64,000 nucleotides of DNA from MPNO01 sp965200535 (GCA_965200535.1 CBDAUF010000002.1:310001-374000), one strand, 5' to 3'. Positions 56,037-64,000 are shown, numbered from the stretch's first letter. The notes: a model not told the origin generated them from the letters alone. A program made the numbers and translations.

Positions 56037-56469
56037 TGCGCTCGATCCCGGTGTCGACGATGTCGGCCAGCCGCCGGCGCGCCGCCGGCCGCGCGGCGGA
56101 TGCGCCCTGGCCCAGCACGACGCGCCCGAGGTGGCTCGCCATCGAGGCGCTGCGCTCGACCAGCGCATATTGCGACCGGCGGATGTGCACCCGCCCGCGC
56201 ATCTGGCCGCGGGTCCACGCCGCCTCCAGCGCGGGATCGCGAAGCGCCGCCTCCAGCGCCGCCGGAGAGACCTCGAAAATGGCCGCCGCCTCCTCGCGGG
56301 TGCAGCCGATCTCGGCCAGTTCCTCCAGCGTCTCCGCGGCGATCGCCGGCGCGGGTCCGGCGGAGTCGTCCGTCGTGTCGGGCGTGTCGGATGCCGCGGG
56401 CGGTGTCCCGGGGGTTTTCCGGGCCGCCGGCGCGCGCGGCGGCGCGCCGGCCTCGGTGGGGCCTGCCAA
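56029..56469 (-). CDS. Small terminase subunit-like protein
   Basis: 146 residues. Disordered Pro/Ala start, then an HTH-like segment (ELAEIGCTREEAAAIFEVSP; AALEAALRDPALEAAWTRGQ) and a helical end. This is the pattern of DNA-recognition small terminases. Position directly before terL supports the call. Its TAG stop overlaps the terL start region. Confidence 0.6.
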   Translation of the reverse strand: MAGPTEAGAPPRAPAARKTPGTPPAASDTPDTTDDSAGPAPAIAAETLEELAEIGCTREEAAAIFEVSPAALEAALRDPALEAAWTRGQMRGRVHIRRSQYALVERSASMASHLGRVVLGQGASAARPAARRRLADIVDTGIERNE

Positions 56470-56540
56470 GGGAGGAGTCCTCGCTGCATTGGGGGTTCGG
56501 CGGTGCGGGCAAACGCCGGAAGGCCGCCCGCCCGGCCACG

Positions 56541-56568
56541 AAAAAGGGCGCCGGCGGAACCGGCGCCC
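56541..56568 (-). terminator. Rho-independent terminator, leftward
   Basis: On the minus strand: GGGCGCCGG, 5-nt loop, complementary arm, then five T (complement of 56541-56545). It should end the leftward folE transcript and insulates the phage remnant. The 130-bp AT-rich stretch at 56590-56700 may hold the promoter of the phage cluster but overlaps no gene. Confidence 0.85.
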
Positions 56569-56785
56569 TCATCTCGCGAGCTTGGCAAAACTACCCCGGA
56601 TCGCGTCCCGTGTCAACAAGATTTTTCACATGGAGAGAATTTATTTTGTAAATCTCTGGAAAATAAGGATTTTCATATGAGATCGCGATAATCGGACCGA
56701 TCCGACAAACGCGGCCTTGCGCCGCCGCCGCGCTGGACCCGGCCGCGCTCCCGCCCCTCCGGCAACGCCTGCCGGGGCGGGGCGT

Positions 56786-57436
56786 TCAACTGTCGTGCGG
56801 CGCGCTCCCCCGGGCGCCGATCATCGACAGGAACTCCCGCCGCGTCGTCGGGTCGTCGCGGAAACAGCCGAGCAGGCGGCTGGTCACCAGACTGACCCCC
56901 GGCTTGCGGACACCGCGCGTGGTCATGCACTGATGCGCCGCCTCGATGACCACGCCGACGCCGCGCGGCTCGAGCGCTTCCTGGATGGTGTCCGCGATCT
57001 GCGCGGTCAACGCTTCCTGGATCTGCATCCGCTTGGCGAAGACCTCGACGAGGCGCGCGAGCTTGGAGATGCCCACGATCCGCTCCGCCGGCAGATACCC
57101 GACATGCGCCTTTCCCAGGATCGGAACGAGGTGGTGCTCGCAGTGGGATTCGAGGCGTATGTCGCGCAGGACGATCATCTCGTCACAGGCGCCGGCCTTC
57201 TCGAACGTCGTGGCCAGCAGGGCGACCGGGTCTTCGGCGTATCCGGCGAAGAATTCCTCGTAGGCCCGTACGACACGCCCGGGCGTTCCCTGCAGCCCCT
57301 CCCGGTCGGGGTCGTCCCCGGCCCACTCGATCAGCGTGCGGACGGCGGCCTCCGCCTCGCTGCGGCGCGGCCGGCGGCGCGCTTCAGGGCGGCTGCGCGG
57401 CGGCGGGGTTCGATGCTCGACGACTGCACTCTCCAT
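56786..57436 (-). CDS. folE: GTP cyclohydrolase I (type IA, zinc-dependent)
   Basis: 216 residues from ATG 57436. It converts GTP to dihydroneopterin triphosphate, the first step of folate and tetrahydrobiopterin synthesis. The active-site zinc ligands are all present: C99 and H102 in ESHCEHHLVP and C170 in AAHQCMTTRG, with the same 71-residue spacing as in E. coli FolE. QIQEALTAQIADTIQEAL and GYLPAERIVGISKLARLVE are typical. Divergent from zur and sharing a Zur-box-like palindrome, so probably induced by zinc shortage. The ORF extends to 57517 but ATG 57436 fits the family. Confidence 0.92.
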   Translation of the reverse strand: MESAVVEHRTPPPRSRPEARRRPRRSEAEAAVRTLIEWAGDDPDREGLQGTPGRVVRAYEEFFAGYAEDPVALLATTFEKAGACDEMIVLRDIRLESHCEHHLVPILGKAHVGYLPAERIVGISKLARLVEVFAKRMQIQEALTAQIADTIQEALEPRGVGVVIEAAHQCMTTRGVRKPGVSLVTSRLLGCFRDDPTTRREFLSMIGARGSAPHDS

Positions 57437-57481
57437 ATCCCGGCCTTTCGTCGATGGCGGGCCGCCCCGGGCGGGGTCCGC

Positions 57482-57529
57482 TTGCGAAACGAAATATAAT
57501 GTTATAACATATCTCATTCACCCTGCAAG
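57482..57529. promoter_or_regulatory. Divergent folE/zur promoters with Zur-box-like palindrome
   Basis: Perfect palindrome ATGTTATAACAT (57499-57510) inside GAAATATAATGTTATAACAT, close to the alphaproteobacterial Zur consensus. Plus strand: TTGCGA (57482-57487), 17-nt spacer, TAACAT (57505-57510). Minus strand: TTGCAG (complement of 57524-57529) with TATAAC about 16 nt away. The palindrome covers both -10 elements, so Zur would shut both directions. Confidence 0.8.
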
Positions 57530-57542
57530 GCGAGACTAGGCG

Positions 57543-58094
57543 ATGACGAAGCCGCCGACCCGACCCCGGCCCTGCACCGATGCGGATTGCCGCGGGCGGC
57601 ACGCGCCGCGCGAGCGGATCGCGCTGGCGGTGTCGATTTGCGAGGCGCGCGGCGTACAGATGACGAAGGTGCGCAGGCGCGTCCTGGAACTGCTGTGGGC
57701 GAGCGGCAGGCCGACCAGCGCCTACCAGTTGATCGAGGCGCTGAAGCCCGGGGATTCGCGCCCCGTCAGACCGCCGACCGTGTACCGGGCGCTCCACTTC
57801 CTGATGGCGCAGAGTCTGGTTTCCAGGATCGAGAGCCTGAACGCCTACGTGCCCTGCCTGCATCCCGAACGCGACCACGATTGTCTTTTTTTCATCTGCA
57901 GCGGCTGCCGGTCATCGGTCGAGCTCGAGGACCCGCGGATCGGCGGGCTGCTCGCCGAGGATGCCGCGGTTCTCGGGTTTGTCGCGGCGCGCCGCACGGT
58001 CGAGGTCCAGGGTATGTGCGCAGAGTGCGCAGAGGGCGCGGCGGCGCCGACGGGAACGGGGAGTTCCATCCATGGCGAGCCGGTATCCGGATGA
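57543..58094 (+). CDS. zur: Zinc uptake regulator, Fur family
   Basis: 183 residues. Winged helix: MTKVRRRVLELLWASGRPTS, RPPTVYRALHFLMAQSLVSR. Metal sites: C-terminal FICSGCRSSVELED and MCAECAE supply the structural Cys4 zinc, with HPERDHDCLFF His/Asp residues. Linked to a zinc ABC transporter and preceded by its own Zur box, so autoregulation is likely. The N-terminal 20 residues are Cys/Arg-rich and unusual (PCTDADCRGRH). ATG 57543 is close to the predicted transcription start. Confidence 0.9.
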   Translation: MTKPPTRPRPCTDADCRGRHAPRERIALAVSICEARGVQMTKVRRRVLELLWASGRPTSAYQLIEALKPGDSRPVRPPTVYRALHFLMAQSLVSRIESLNAYVPCLHPERDHDCLFFICSGCRSSVELEDPRIGGLLAEDAAVLGFVAARRTVEVQGMCAECAEGAAAPTGTGSSIHGEPVSG

Positions 58095-58260
58095 ACCGCC
58101 GCAGCGGCCGGCAGGGAGCGCCGGCATGAGGCCGCGCCGCCCGCCTTCGATCCGGCTGCTGCCGCTCGGCGCCGGCGCCCGGCTGCTCGGGGCGGCCCTG
58201 ATCGTTGCCGCGCTGTGGAGCGCGTTCTTCTGGGCGACGTCCACGCAGGCGGGGCCATGA
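58072..58260 (+). CDS. Small single-pass membrane protein in the zur-znu operon
   Basis: 62 residues from ATG 58072 (or 43 from ATG 58126). One membrane helix (LLGAALIVAALWSAFFWATS) with a basic N-terminus. It overlaps the end of zur and its stop overlaps the znuC start (ATGA), so it is embedded in the operon. No family known to me; a role in zinc transport or in ABC-complex assembly is only inferred from position. Confidence 0.5.
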   Translation: MASRYPDEPPQRPAGSAGMRPRRPPSIRLLPLGAGARLLGAALIVAALWSAFFWATSTQAGP

Positions 58261-59000
58261 CCTACGCCCTCAAGTTTCAGGACCTGACCCTCGGCTACGA
58301 CCGGCACCCGGCCGTGCACCGCCTGCAGGGCGAGATCGCCGAGGGCAGCCTGACCGCCGTCGTCGGACCCAACGGGGCCGGCAAGTCCACCGTGCTGAAG
58401 GGGGTAGTCGGCGCCCTCCGCCCGTTCGCAGGGCGGATCGCCTTCGGCGGCATCGCGCGGGACGACATCGCCTACCTGCCGCAGCAATCGGACGTCGACC
58501 GGTCTTTCCCGATCGTCGTCGCCGACCTCGTGGCGATGGGTCTGTGGCAGGAGATCGGCGGCTTTGCCGGGCTGCGGTCCCGGCACCGCGCGCGCGTCGC
58601 CGAAGCGATTTCGGCGGTCGGCCTCGACGGGTTCGAGACGCGGCCGATCGGGTCGCTGTCCGGCGGCCAGATGCAGCGTGCGCTCTTCGCCCGCCTGCTG
58701 CTGCAGGACGCGCGGCTGGTGCTGCTCGACGAGCCCTTCACCGCGGTCGATGCGAGAACGGTGGCGGACCTGATCGGCGTGGTGCAGCGCTGGCACGACG
58801 AAGGCCGCACGGTGCTCGCCGTCCTGCACGACTTCGACACGGTGCGGGCCCACTTCCCGCGCACGCTGATGCTGGCGCGCGAACTCGTTGCCCATGGACC
58901 CACGGCGCAGGTGCTGACGGCCGAGAACCAGTTCCGCGCGCGTCAGATGTGCGAGGCCTGCGCCGGCCCCCCGCACACATGCGGGCGAAACGCCGCATGA
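58257..59000 (+). CDS. znuC: Zinc ABC transporter ATPase
   Basis: 247 residues from ATG 58257. Walker A GPNGAGKSTVLKG (about residue 38), Q-loop YLPQQSDVDRSFP, signature LSGGQMQRALFARLLLQ (about 140), Walker B LVLLDEPFTAVD (about 160) and H-loop LAVLHDFDTV. A His/Cys-containing tail (MCEACAGPPHTCGR) is present. Powers zinc import. Overlaps znuB by 4 bp. Confidence 0.92.
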   Translation: MTYALKFQDLTLGYDRHPAVHRLQGEIAEGSLTAVVGPNGAGKSTVLKGVVGALRPFAGRIAFGGIARDDIAYLPQQSDVDRSFPIVVADLVAMGLWQEIGGFAGLRSRHRARVAEAISAVGLDGFETRPIGSLSGGQMQRALFARLLLQDARLVLLDEPFTAVDARTVADLIGVVQRWHDEGRTVLAVLHDFDTVRAHFPRTLMLARELVAHGPTAQVLTAENQFRARQMCEACAGPPHTCGRNAA

Positions 59001-59866
59001 TGTGGGAGATCCTCGTCCAGCCCTTCGCCGAATTCGGCTTCATGCGGCGCGCCCTGATCGGCTGCATCGCGATCTCGGTCGGCGCGACGCCGGTCGGGGT
59101 GTTCCTGATGCTGCGCCGCATGAGCCTGACGGGCGATGCGATGGCCTGTGCGATTCTGCCGGGCGCGGCGGTCGGCTATCTCGCCGCGGGCTTCTCGCTC
59201 TGGGCGATGACCGTCGGCGGGCTGATCGCCGGCATGGCCGTGGCCCTTCTCGCGGGCTTCGTGACCCGCGCCACGGCGCTGCGCGAGGATACGAGCCTGG
59301 CCGCCTTCTACCTGATCTCGCTGGCGGCGGGCGTGCTGATCGTGTCCACCCGGGGCAGCAACGTCGACCTGATGCACGTGCTCTTCGGCACCGTGCTGGC
59401 GCTCGACGACGATGCCCTGATCCTGCTCTGTTCCATCGCCAGCCTGTCGATCTTCGCGCTCGCCGTCCTGTTCCGGCCGCTCGTGCTCGAATGCGCGGAT
59501 CCGCAGTTCCTGCGTTCGGTGAGCGGGCTCAGCGCGGTGACGCATTTCGCGTTTCTCGTCCTCGTCGTGGTGAACCTGGTGGCCGGGTTTCACGCGCTCG
59601 GCACCCTGATGGCGGTCGGCATCATGATCCTTCCCGCCGCCGCCGCGCGGTTCTGGGCCGTCGGCATCGGCGTGCTGATCGCCGCCGCGGTCTCGGTTGC
59701 GATGCTCTCGAGCCTGTGCGGCCTCCTTCTCTCCTACCATGTCAGCCTGCCGTCCGGGCCGGCGATCATTCTCGTCGCCGGTCTCGCCTACGGCCTGTCG
59801 CTGGTCTTCGGGCCGGTGGGCGGCCTCGTCGGGCGGACCTTCCCGCGCCGTTATCTCGAAGCCTGA
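58997..59866 (+). CDS. znuB: Zinc ABC transporter permease
   Basis: 289 residues from ATG 58997, overlapping the znuC stop; ATG 58979 is an alternative. About eight membrane segments with ABC-3 family features: GDAMACAILPGAAVGYLAAG, SLAAFYLISLAAGVLIVSTR, VDLMHVLFGTVLALDDDALI, FHALGTLMAVGIMILPAAAA. It forms the inner-membrane channel with ZnuC and ZnuA. Confidence 0.92.
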   Translation: MMWEILVQPFAEFGFMRRALIGCIAISVGATPVGVFLMLRRMSLTGDAMACAILPGAAVGYLAAGFSLWAMTVGGLIAGMAVALLAGFVTRATALREDTSLAAFYLISLAAGVLIVSTRGSNVDLMHVLFGTVLALDDDALILLCSIASLSIFALAVLFRPLVLECADPQFLRSVSGLSAVTHFAFLVLVVVNLVAGFHALGTLMAVGIMILPAAAARFWAVGIGVLIAAAVSVAMLSSLCGLLLSYHVSLPSGPAIILVAGLAYGLSLVFGPVGGLVGRTFPRRYLEA

Positions 59867-59877
59867 AAGGGGTTCCG

Positions 59878-60915
59878 ATGCCCGCTCGCAGAGCCTTTCC
59901 GACAACCGCCGCCGCGGTCCTCGCCCTGTCGCTCGCCGCTCCCGCCGCCGCCCAGTCCGCCAAGCCGATCCCGGTGGTCGCCACCTTCTCGATTCTCGGC
60001 GACATGGTGAAGCGCATCGGCGGAGAGCATGTCGCCGTCACGACCCTGGTCGGCCCCGACGGGGATGTGCATGTCTACCGGCCGACCCCTGCCGATGCGC
60101 GGGCGGTCAGCGAAGCGAAGATCCTCGTCGTCAACGGGCTGCAATTCGAGGGCTGGCTGGACCGGCTGGTCGATGCTGCGGCGTTCCGCGGCGTCCGGGT
60201 GGCGGCGACCGACGGCGTCAAGCCGATCGTTTACCGGCACGGCGCCGATGCACACGCCCGCCACGGCGATGCCGACCGCGGCAAACATGCCGACCATGAC
60301 GACCACGCCGATCACGCCGACCACGGCAAACACGAAGGCCACGGCAAACACGCCGAGGGCGACGATCACGAAGGCCACGATCACGGCACCTTCGACCCGC
60401 ATGCGTGGCAGAGTCTCCGCAACGCGGCGGTCTACGCGGACAACATCGCCGCGGCGCTCGCCGCAGCCGATCCGGGGAACGCCGGCGTGTTCCGCCGGAA
60501 CCGCGACGCCTATGTGGACGAGCTCAAGACCCTGGATTCGGAAATCCGCGGGATCGTCGCCAAGCTTCCGGCAGGGAGCCGGACCGTCGTCACCTCGCAC
60601 GACGCGTTCCAGTATTTCGGCCGCGACTACGGGCTGGCGTTCGTCGCGCCGCAGGGGCTCGGCACGGACTCGGAGGCGTCGGCAAAGGATGTCGCCCGTC
60701 TGGTGCGGCAGATCCGCGAACGGGGCATCCGCGCCGTCTTCATCGAGACTATCGGGGACCCCCGCCTGCTGAAGCGCATCGCCGACGAGACGGGGGCCGT
60801 CATCGGCGGCACGCTCTATCCCGGCGCGCTGTCCGGCCCGGACGGTTCGGCGCCAACCTACCTCGACATGATCCGGCACAACGCGATGACGCTGGTCCGG
60901 GCGCTGAGCCCGTAG
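59878..60915 (+). CDS. znuA: Zinc-binding periplasmic protein of the ABC transporter
   Basis: 345 residues with signal peptide (AAAVLALSLAAPAAAQ). Cluster A-I fold: VATFSILGDMVKRIGG, LVGPDGDVHVYRPTPADARA (first His ligand), a long His/Asp-rich loop (about 120-165, repeated HADH and HEGHGKH), HGTFDPHAWQSLRNA (second His), VVTSHDAFQYFGRDYGL and ETIGDPRLLKRIADETGA (acidic ligand). The wording GDVHVY resembles AztC-type proteins, so AztC is an alternative name. Captures zinc for ZnuBC. Confidence 0.9.
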   Translation: MPARRAFPTTAAAVLALSLAAPAAAQSAKPIPVVATFSILGDMVKRIGGEHVAVTTLVGPDGDVHVYRPTPADARAVSEAKILVVNGLQFEGWLDRLVDAAAFRGVRVAATDGVKPIVYRHGADAHARHGDADRGKHADHDDHADHADHGKHEGHGKHAEGDDHEGHDHGTFDPHAWQSLRNAAVYADNIAAALAAADPGNAGVFRRNRDAYVDELKTLDSEIRGIVAKLPAGSRTVVTSHDAFQYFGRDYGLAFVAPQGLGTDSEASAKDVARLVRQIRERGIRAVFIETIGDPRLLKRIADETGAVIGGTLYPGALSGPDGSAPTYLDMIRHNAMTLVRALSP

Positions 60916-61020
60916 GGCCCGGCGCAGCCTGCAAAGGCGGGACGCCGCACGCGGCACGCGGTCGGCAAACGCGCAAAAAACTTCCCCCGCGCCGGCCGCA
61001 AATCCATAATCGCCCGGCGC

Positions 61021-61275
61021 CCGCCGGCTCTCGCGCAGCGGCGCTGGCAGGCGCGCTTTCTGTGGTTCGACAAGCAGCCGGTGCCGGAGACCGGCTTCCG
61101 GACGTTGGCCGAAAGGCTCTGGAAACCGTTGCTGAGCGCAGAGGGTGCGGCCGAACCCGAGGCGGCGCTCGGGAAACTGGCGCTGTTGGAAGACGACGAG
61201 TCCAAGGTTATTCGCGCCACCGTTGCCGGCGTCGTCAACGGAATCTTGCCGCCGACCGGCGGGGCGGTAAGATAG
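61021..61275 (+). other. Coding-like fragment without start
   Basis: An open frame reads LAQRRWQARFLWFDKQPVPE, then GFRTLAERLWKPLLSAEGAA and KLALLEDDESKVIRATVAGV, ending TGGAVR at 61275. It looks like the C-terminal end of a larger protein, but no start or upstream domain is present; the frame upstream runs into sequence after znuA. The protein family was not recognised. 60916-61020 holds nothing else. Confidence 0.4.
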
Positions 61276-61333
61276 GCGGCTCACGGGTGCGCCGGCGCGG
61301 TGCGGGGTCGGCCCGAGACGGGAGGATTTGCCT

Positions 61334-62166
61334 GTGGCCTACAACGATATTGCCGTCCATCTTGCACGGGGCAAGCGCTCCGCGGCGCGGCTCGACGCGG
61401 CGATCGATCTGGCCGAACGCCATGACGGCAGGGTGACCGGCGTCTACGTGCTGCCTCGTCCCGCCGCCATCGCCTCCGTCGGCCTCGATCTCGCCTCGAA
61501 CGCCTATGAAAGACTGTATCAGGAGCAGCAGGCGCAGGCCGAGGACCTCGCCCGGGAGGCCGAACGGCAGTTCGCCGACCGCGCGGCGAAGACCGCGGTG
61601 CCGTGCGAATGGCGTCCGATGGCCGGCGATGCGATCGACGCCGTCACCACCGCCGCGCGCTATGCCGACATCACCATCGTCGGACAAGCCGATCCCGACG
61701 ACCGGAAAGCGTCTCCGGCCTGGCCGACAGCCTGGTTCTCGATGCCGGCGGCCCGGTGCTGTTGTGGCCCTATATCGGGTCGTTCGATGTCAATGCGGAG
61801 ACCGTCATGCTGGCGTGGAACGGGACCTGCGAGGCCAAGCGCGCGCTGTCCGACGCCCTGCCGCTGTTGCGGCAGGCCGGGAAGACGATCGTCTTCGGCG
61901 TCGATACGGGCGACGGCACACATGCGCCGGGCGCCGATATCAGCGTGCATCTGGCGCGGCACGGCGTCGCTGCCGAGACCAGGCACAGGACCGCTTCCTC
62001 CGACCTCGACGCCAGCGATATCCTCCTCTCCGAGATCAGCGATCAGGGCGCGGGGCTCTTGGTCATGGGCGGCTACGGTCATCACCGCATGCGCGAGGTC
62101 CTGCTGGGCGGTCTGACCCGCAGCATCCTGCGCCATATGACGGTTCCCGTCCTGATGTCGCACTGA
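61334..62166 (+). pseudogene. Universal stress protein (tandem UspA), frameshifted
   Basis: GTG 61334 with GGAGG nine bases upstream starts VAYNDIAVHLARGKRSAARL, a first UspA-like domain ending ARYADITIVGQADPDD. At about 61702 the frame is lost. The neighbouring frame continues ESVSGLADSLVLDAGGPVLL, WPYIGSFDVNAETVMLAWNG, then GLLVMGGYGHHRMREVLLGG and the end HMTVPVLMSH. One missing base restores a normal tandem UspA of about 277 residues. The GYGHH-R-EVLLGG end is the UspA ATP-binding signature. Either a sequencing error or a real lesion. Confidence 0.85.
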
Positions 62167-62263
62167 CTGTCTGCCGGGCTGTTTTGCCGTCTGCGCCGGG
62201 GCCCGGGTCGGTGTATTGGCCGGCGATTGCACACGAGCGCGATGAAGCAGGACCGGTGATGCC

Positions 62264-63202
62264 GTGAGACTCGTTACGTTCCGGCACGGCGCGACCGGCG
62301 GCCAGGACCGCGTCGGTGCGCTGATCGACGGCGACAGCGCCGTCGTCGACCTCGGCGTGGCCCCGGGCGGGCCCGCCTTCTCGTCGATGCTCGCGCTGAT
62401 CCGCGCCGGCGACGAGGCGCTCGCGGCGGCGCGGCGCGCGGCCGCCGACCCGCCTTCCGGCGCGGTGCGGGAAACCGCCGGGATCGCGCTTCGCACGCCG
62501 CTTCCGGAACCGCCGCAGATCCGCGACTGCCTGTGCTTCGAGGAGCATCTCAGGCGGGCCTTCGAGGTGTTGCAAAAGTCCCGCGGCGGCGGGTCCGCCG
62601 CCATGGACCAGGTCCTCGAAACGTGGTACCGCCAGCCGATCTACTACAAGGCCAACCGGCTGGCGGTGGTCGGCCACGAAGAGGACGTCCTGTGGCCGGG
62701 CTATGCCGAGACGATGGATTACGAGCTCGAATTCGGCTTTTTCATCGGCCAGGGCGGCAGGGACATCGCCAAGCGGGACGCGCGCGCGCATATCTTCGGC
62801 TATTCCATTTTCAACGACTTCTCGGCGCGCGATGCGCAGGCGCGCGAAATGCCGGGCGGGCTCGGACCCGGCAAGGGCAAGGACTTCGACACCGGCAACG
62901 TCATCGGGCCGTGCATCGTGACCGCCGAGGAGCTCGACCCCTATGACTGCACCATGATCGCCCGCGTCAACGGCGAGGAATGGTCGCGCGGGCATTCGGG
63001 CAGTATTCACTGGACGTTCGAAGACCTGATCGCCCATGTCTCGCAGTCGGAAACCCTGTATCCCGGCGAATTCTTCGGCTCGGGCACGGTCGGCGGCGGC
63101 TGCGGGCTGGAACTCGAGCGTTACCTGTCGGACGGGGATGTCGTCGAACTCGAGGTCGAGGGTATCGGCGTCCTGCGCAACCGGCTCATCAGGGAGGCCT
63201 AG
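62264..63202 (+). CDS. Fumarylacetoacetate hydrolase-family protein
   Basis: 312 residues from GTG 62264. The FAH fold is clear: IRDCLCFEEHLRRAFE, YYKANRLAVVGHEEDV, TMDYELEFGFFIGQGGRDIA (metal-binding acidic residues), GYSIFNDFSARDAQAREM, GKGKDFDTGNVIGPCIV, HWTFEDLIAHVSQSETLYPG, GSGTVGGGCGLELERYLSDG. FAH proteins cleave or decarboxylate beta-keto acids, often of aromatic breakdown. The next gene starts 3 bp later, so the two are probably one operon. Confidence 0.88.
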   Translation: MRLVTFRHGATGGQDRVGALIDGDSAVVDLGVAPGGPAFSSMLALIRAGDEALAAARRAAADPPSGAVRETAGIALRTPLPEPPQIRDCLCFEEHLRRAFEVLQKSRGGGSAAMDQVLETWYRQPIYYKANRLAVVGHEEDVLWPGYAETMDYELEFGFFIGQGGRDIAKRDARAHIFGYSIFNDFSARDAQAREMPGGLGPGKGKDFDTGNVIGPCIVTAEELDPYDCTMIARVNGEEWSRGHSGSIHWTFEDLIAHVSQSETLYPGEFFGSGTVGGGCGLELERYLSDGDVVELEVEGIGVLRNRLIREA

Positions 63203-63205
63203 GAA

Positions 63206-63736
63206 TTGGTCGAGACGATCCGCCGCGTGGTGACCGCGCACGACGAAGACGGCAAGTCGGTGTTCGCGATCGACGGCGATGCCGGCACGGTCAAGGAGAT
63301 GGACTCGATGCCCGGCCTCGCGCTCACCGAACTGTGGCGGACGAACGGCGCGCCGGCCGATAATGCGGGGCGGGAAGACGCGGCCGACGGCCCCGTCGTG
63401 CTCGAACCGGGGCCTGGCGGAACCGTTTTCCGCATCGTCGAATTTCCCCCCGACAGCGCCTGGCGCCACCGTGCGGACGCGCGCGACGCGTTCGCCTCGA
63501 TCGATGCCGGACATGCGCCCGACGCCGCGAGCAGCGATCCGATGATGCACAAGACCTCGACGGTGGATTACCTCGTCGTCCTCAGGGGCGAGATCTGGGC
63601 CGTTCTCGATACCGGCGAAGTCTGCCTGAAGGCCGGCGACGTGATGATCCAGCGCGGCACCAACCATTCCTGGAGCGTGCGCACCGACGAGCCCTGCCTG
63701 CTCGCCGCCGTCCTGGTCAACGCCGATCCGGTCTAG
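63206..63736 (+). CDS. Cupin-domain protein
   Basis: 176 residues from TTG 63206 (the only start near the AGGA ribosome site). The C-terminal half is a cupin: MHKTSTVDYLVVLRGEIWAV, LDTGEVCLKAGDVMIQRGTN, HSWSVRTDEPCLLAAVLVNA; H, E and H metal ligands are present. Similar cupins accompany aromatic-acid degradation genes with FAH. Substrate unknown. Confidence 0.82.
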   Translation: MVETIRRVVTAHDEDGKSVFAIDGDAGTVKEMDSMPGLALTELWRTNGAPADNAGREDAADGPVVLEPGPGGTVFRIVEFPPDSAWRHRADARDAFASIDAGHAPDAASSDPMMHKTSTVDYLVVLRGEIWAVLDTGEVCLKAGDVMIQRGTNHSWSVRTDEPCLLAAVLVNADPV

Positions 63737-63943
63737 CGGCGAGGGTCCGGCTGCCCGGGGCAGGCCGGCCGTATTGGCCGGCAAACCCGCGATGCACTAA
63801 CCTCCGGCCCGGTTGCCGTTGCGGCGGCCGCCGCTTTCCCGGCCGGCGGCCCTGCGGATGTCCGGAGCGAGACCGACGGCCGTGCCGCTTTCTTCGGGCC
63901 CGCGGCATCGTCTCGGTGCACCGGCAGACCGGGGAGGAAGACC

Positions 63944-64000
63944 TTGGCCCTTCTGATCAGCAACCTGATGATGGGAACGGAGGCGGAGTGGCGCGCCGCC
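63944..64000 (+). CDS. Start of a probable 2-hydroxyacid dehydrogenase (runs off the window)
   Basis: TTG 63944 follows GGGAGGAAG. The visible residues are (M)ALLISNLMMGTEAEWRAA, the kind of start seen in GhrA-like hydroxypyruvate/glyoxylate reductases. Only 19 codons are seen, so the call is tentative. From 63737 to 63943 nothing else was found. Confidence 0.4.
   Translation, partial: MALLISNLMMGTEAEWRAA

Noticed and set aside
50359..56469. Gene transfer agent cluster
   Set aside because: Gene content and the large portal type differ from the RcGTA order, and several genes are broken; a prophage remnant fits better.
1..64000. CRISPR arrays, tRNA or rRNA genes
   Set aside because: No regularly spaced repeats and no tRNA- or rRNA-like sequence were seen by eye; a covariance-model scan was not possible.

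Overview
The window is high-GC DNA with dense, overlapping genes and GTG starts next to GGAGG-type ribosome sites. The families present (strawberry-notch helicase, DUF2493 proteins, a TrwC/TraA-like relaxase, an F-type tra set, a Fur-family Zur with a zinc ABC transporter) point to an alphaproteobacterium, perhaps Rhodospirillales-like; the order is inference. Almost everything from the left edge to about 49.3 kb reads as one integrative/conjugative element (ICE). No integrase, attachment site, tRNA, rRNA or CRISPR array was seen, so the element ends are not defined and its left end probably lies outside the window.

Layout. 0-17 kb: ICE maintenance genes on the + strand (ParB-like protein, GHKL ATPase, RadC-like protein, strawberry-notch helicase, ssb, Toprim primase-like protein, DUF4326, two tandem DUF2493 proteins). 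16.8-17.7 kb: a 620-bp non-coding stretch with a perfect 14-bp inverted repeat, next to a ribbon-helix-helix-like gene; this is a candidate oriT. 17.9-25.2 kb: less GC-rich cargo with an unrecognised gene, a large TM0106-type nuclease/helicase, an IS21 remnant and a type IV AbiEi/AbiEii toxin-antitoxin pair. 25.2-48.3 kb: leftward conjugation genes, in transcription order HTH regulator, pilin, traL, traE, traK, traB, traV, traC, two accessory genes, trbI, signal peptidase, traW, ssb, a traU remnant, trbC, traN, traF, traH, traG, then traD and the relaxase. The tra operon starts divergently from an S24-type repressor at 48.3 kb. 49.1-49.7 kb: a small ICE gene cut by an IS66 remnant. 50.4-56.5 kb: a phage head-gene remnant (small and large terminase, portal, holin, scaffold, capsid). 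56.8-64 kb: chromosomal genes, namely folE diverging from zur-(small membrane protein)-znuC-znuB-znuA across a Zur-box-like palindrome, then a universal stress protein, a fumarylacetoacetate hydrolase, a cupin and the start of a probable hydroxyacid dehydrogenase.

The main result of close reading is damage. traU keeps only its two ends; traG, the strawberry-notch gene and the stress-protein gene each carry a shift that a single missing base explains; traH, one DUF2493 copy and the unrecognised cargo gene each have an in-frame TAG followed by more coding sequence; the portal gene and the IS66 remnant have TGA where tryptophan is expected; and the terminase/portal boundary is deleted. If real, the element can no longer conjugate by itself and the prophage is dead. 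Because one frameshift lies in an ordinary chromosomal gene, assembly or sequencing error must be excluded first. The most interesting intact cargo is the nuclease/helicase with its neighbour, a plausible but unproven defence module.
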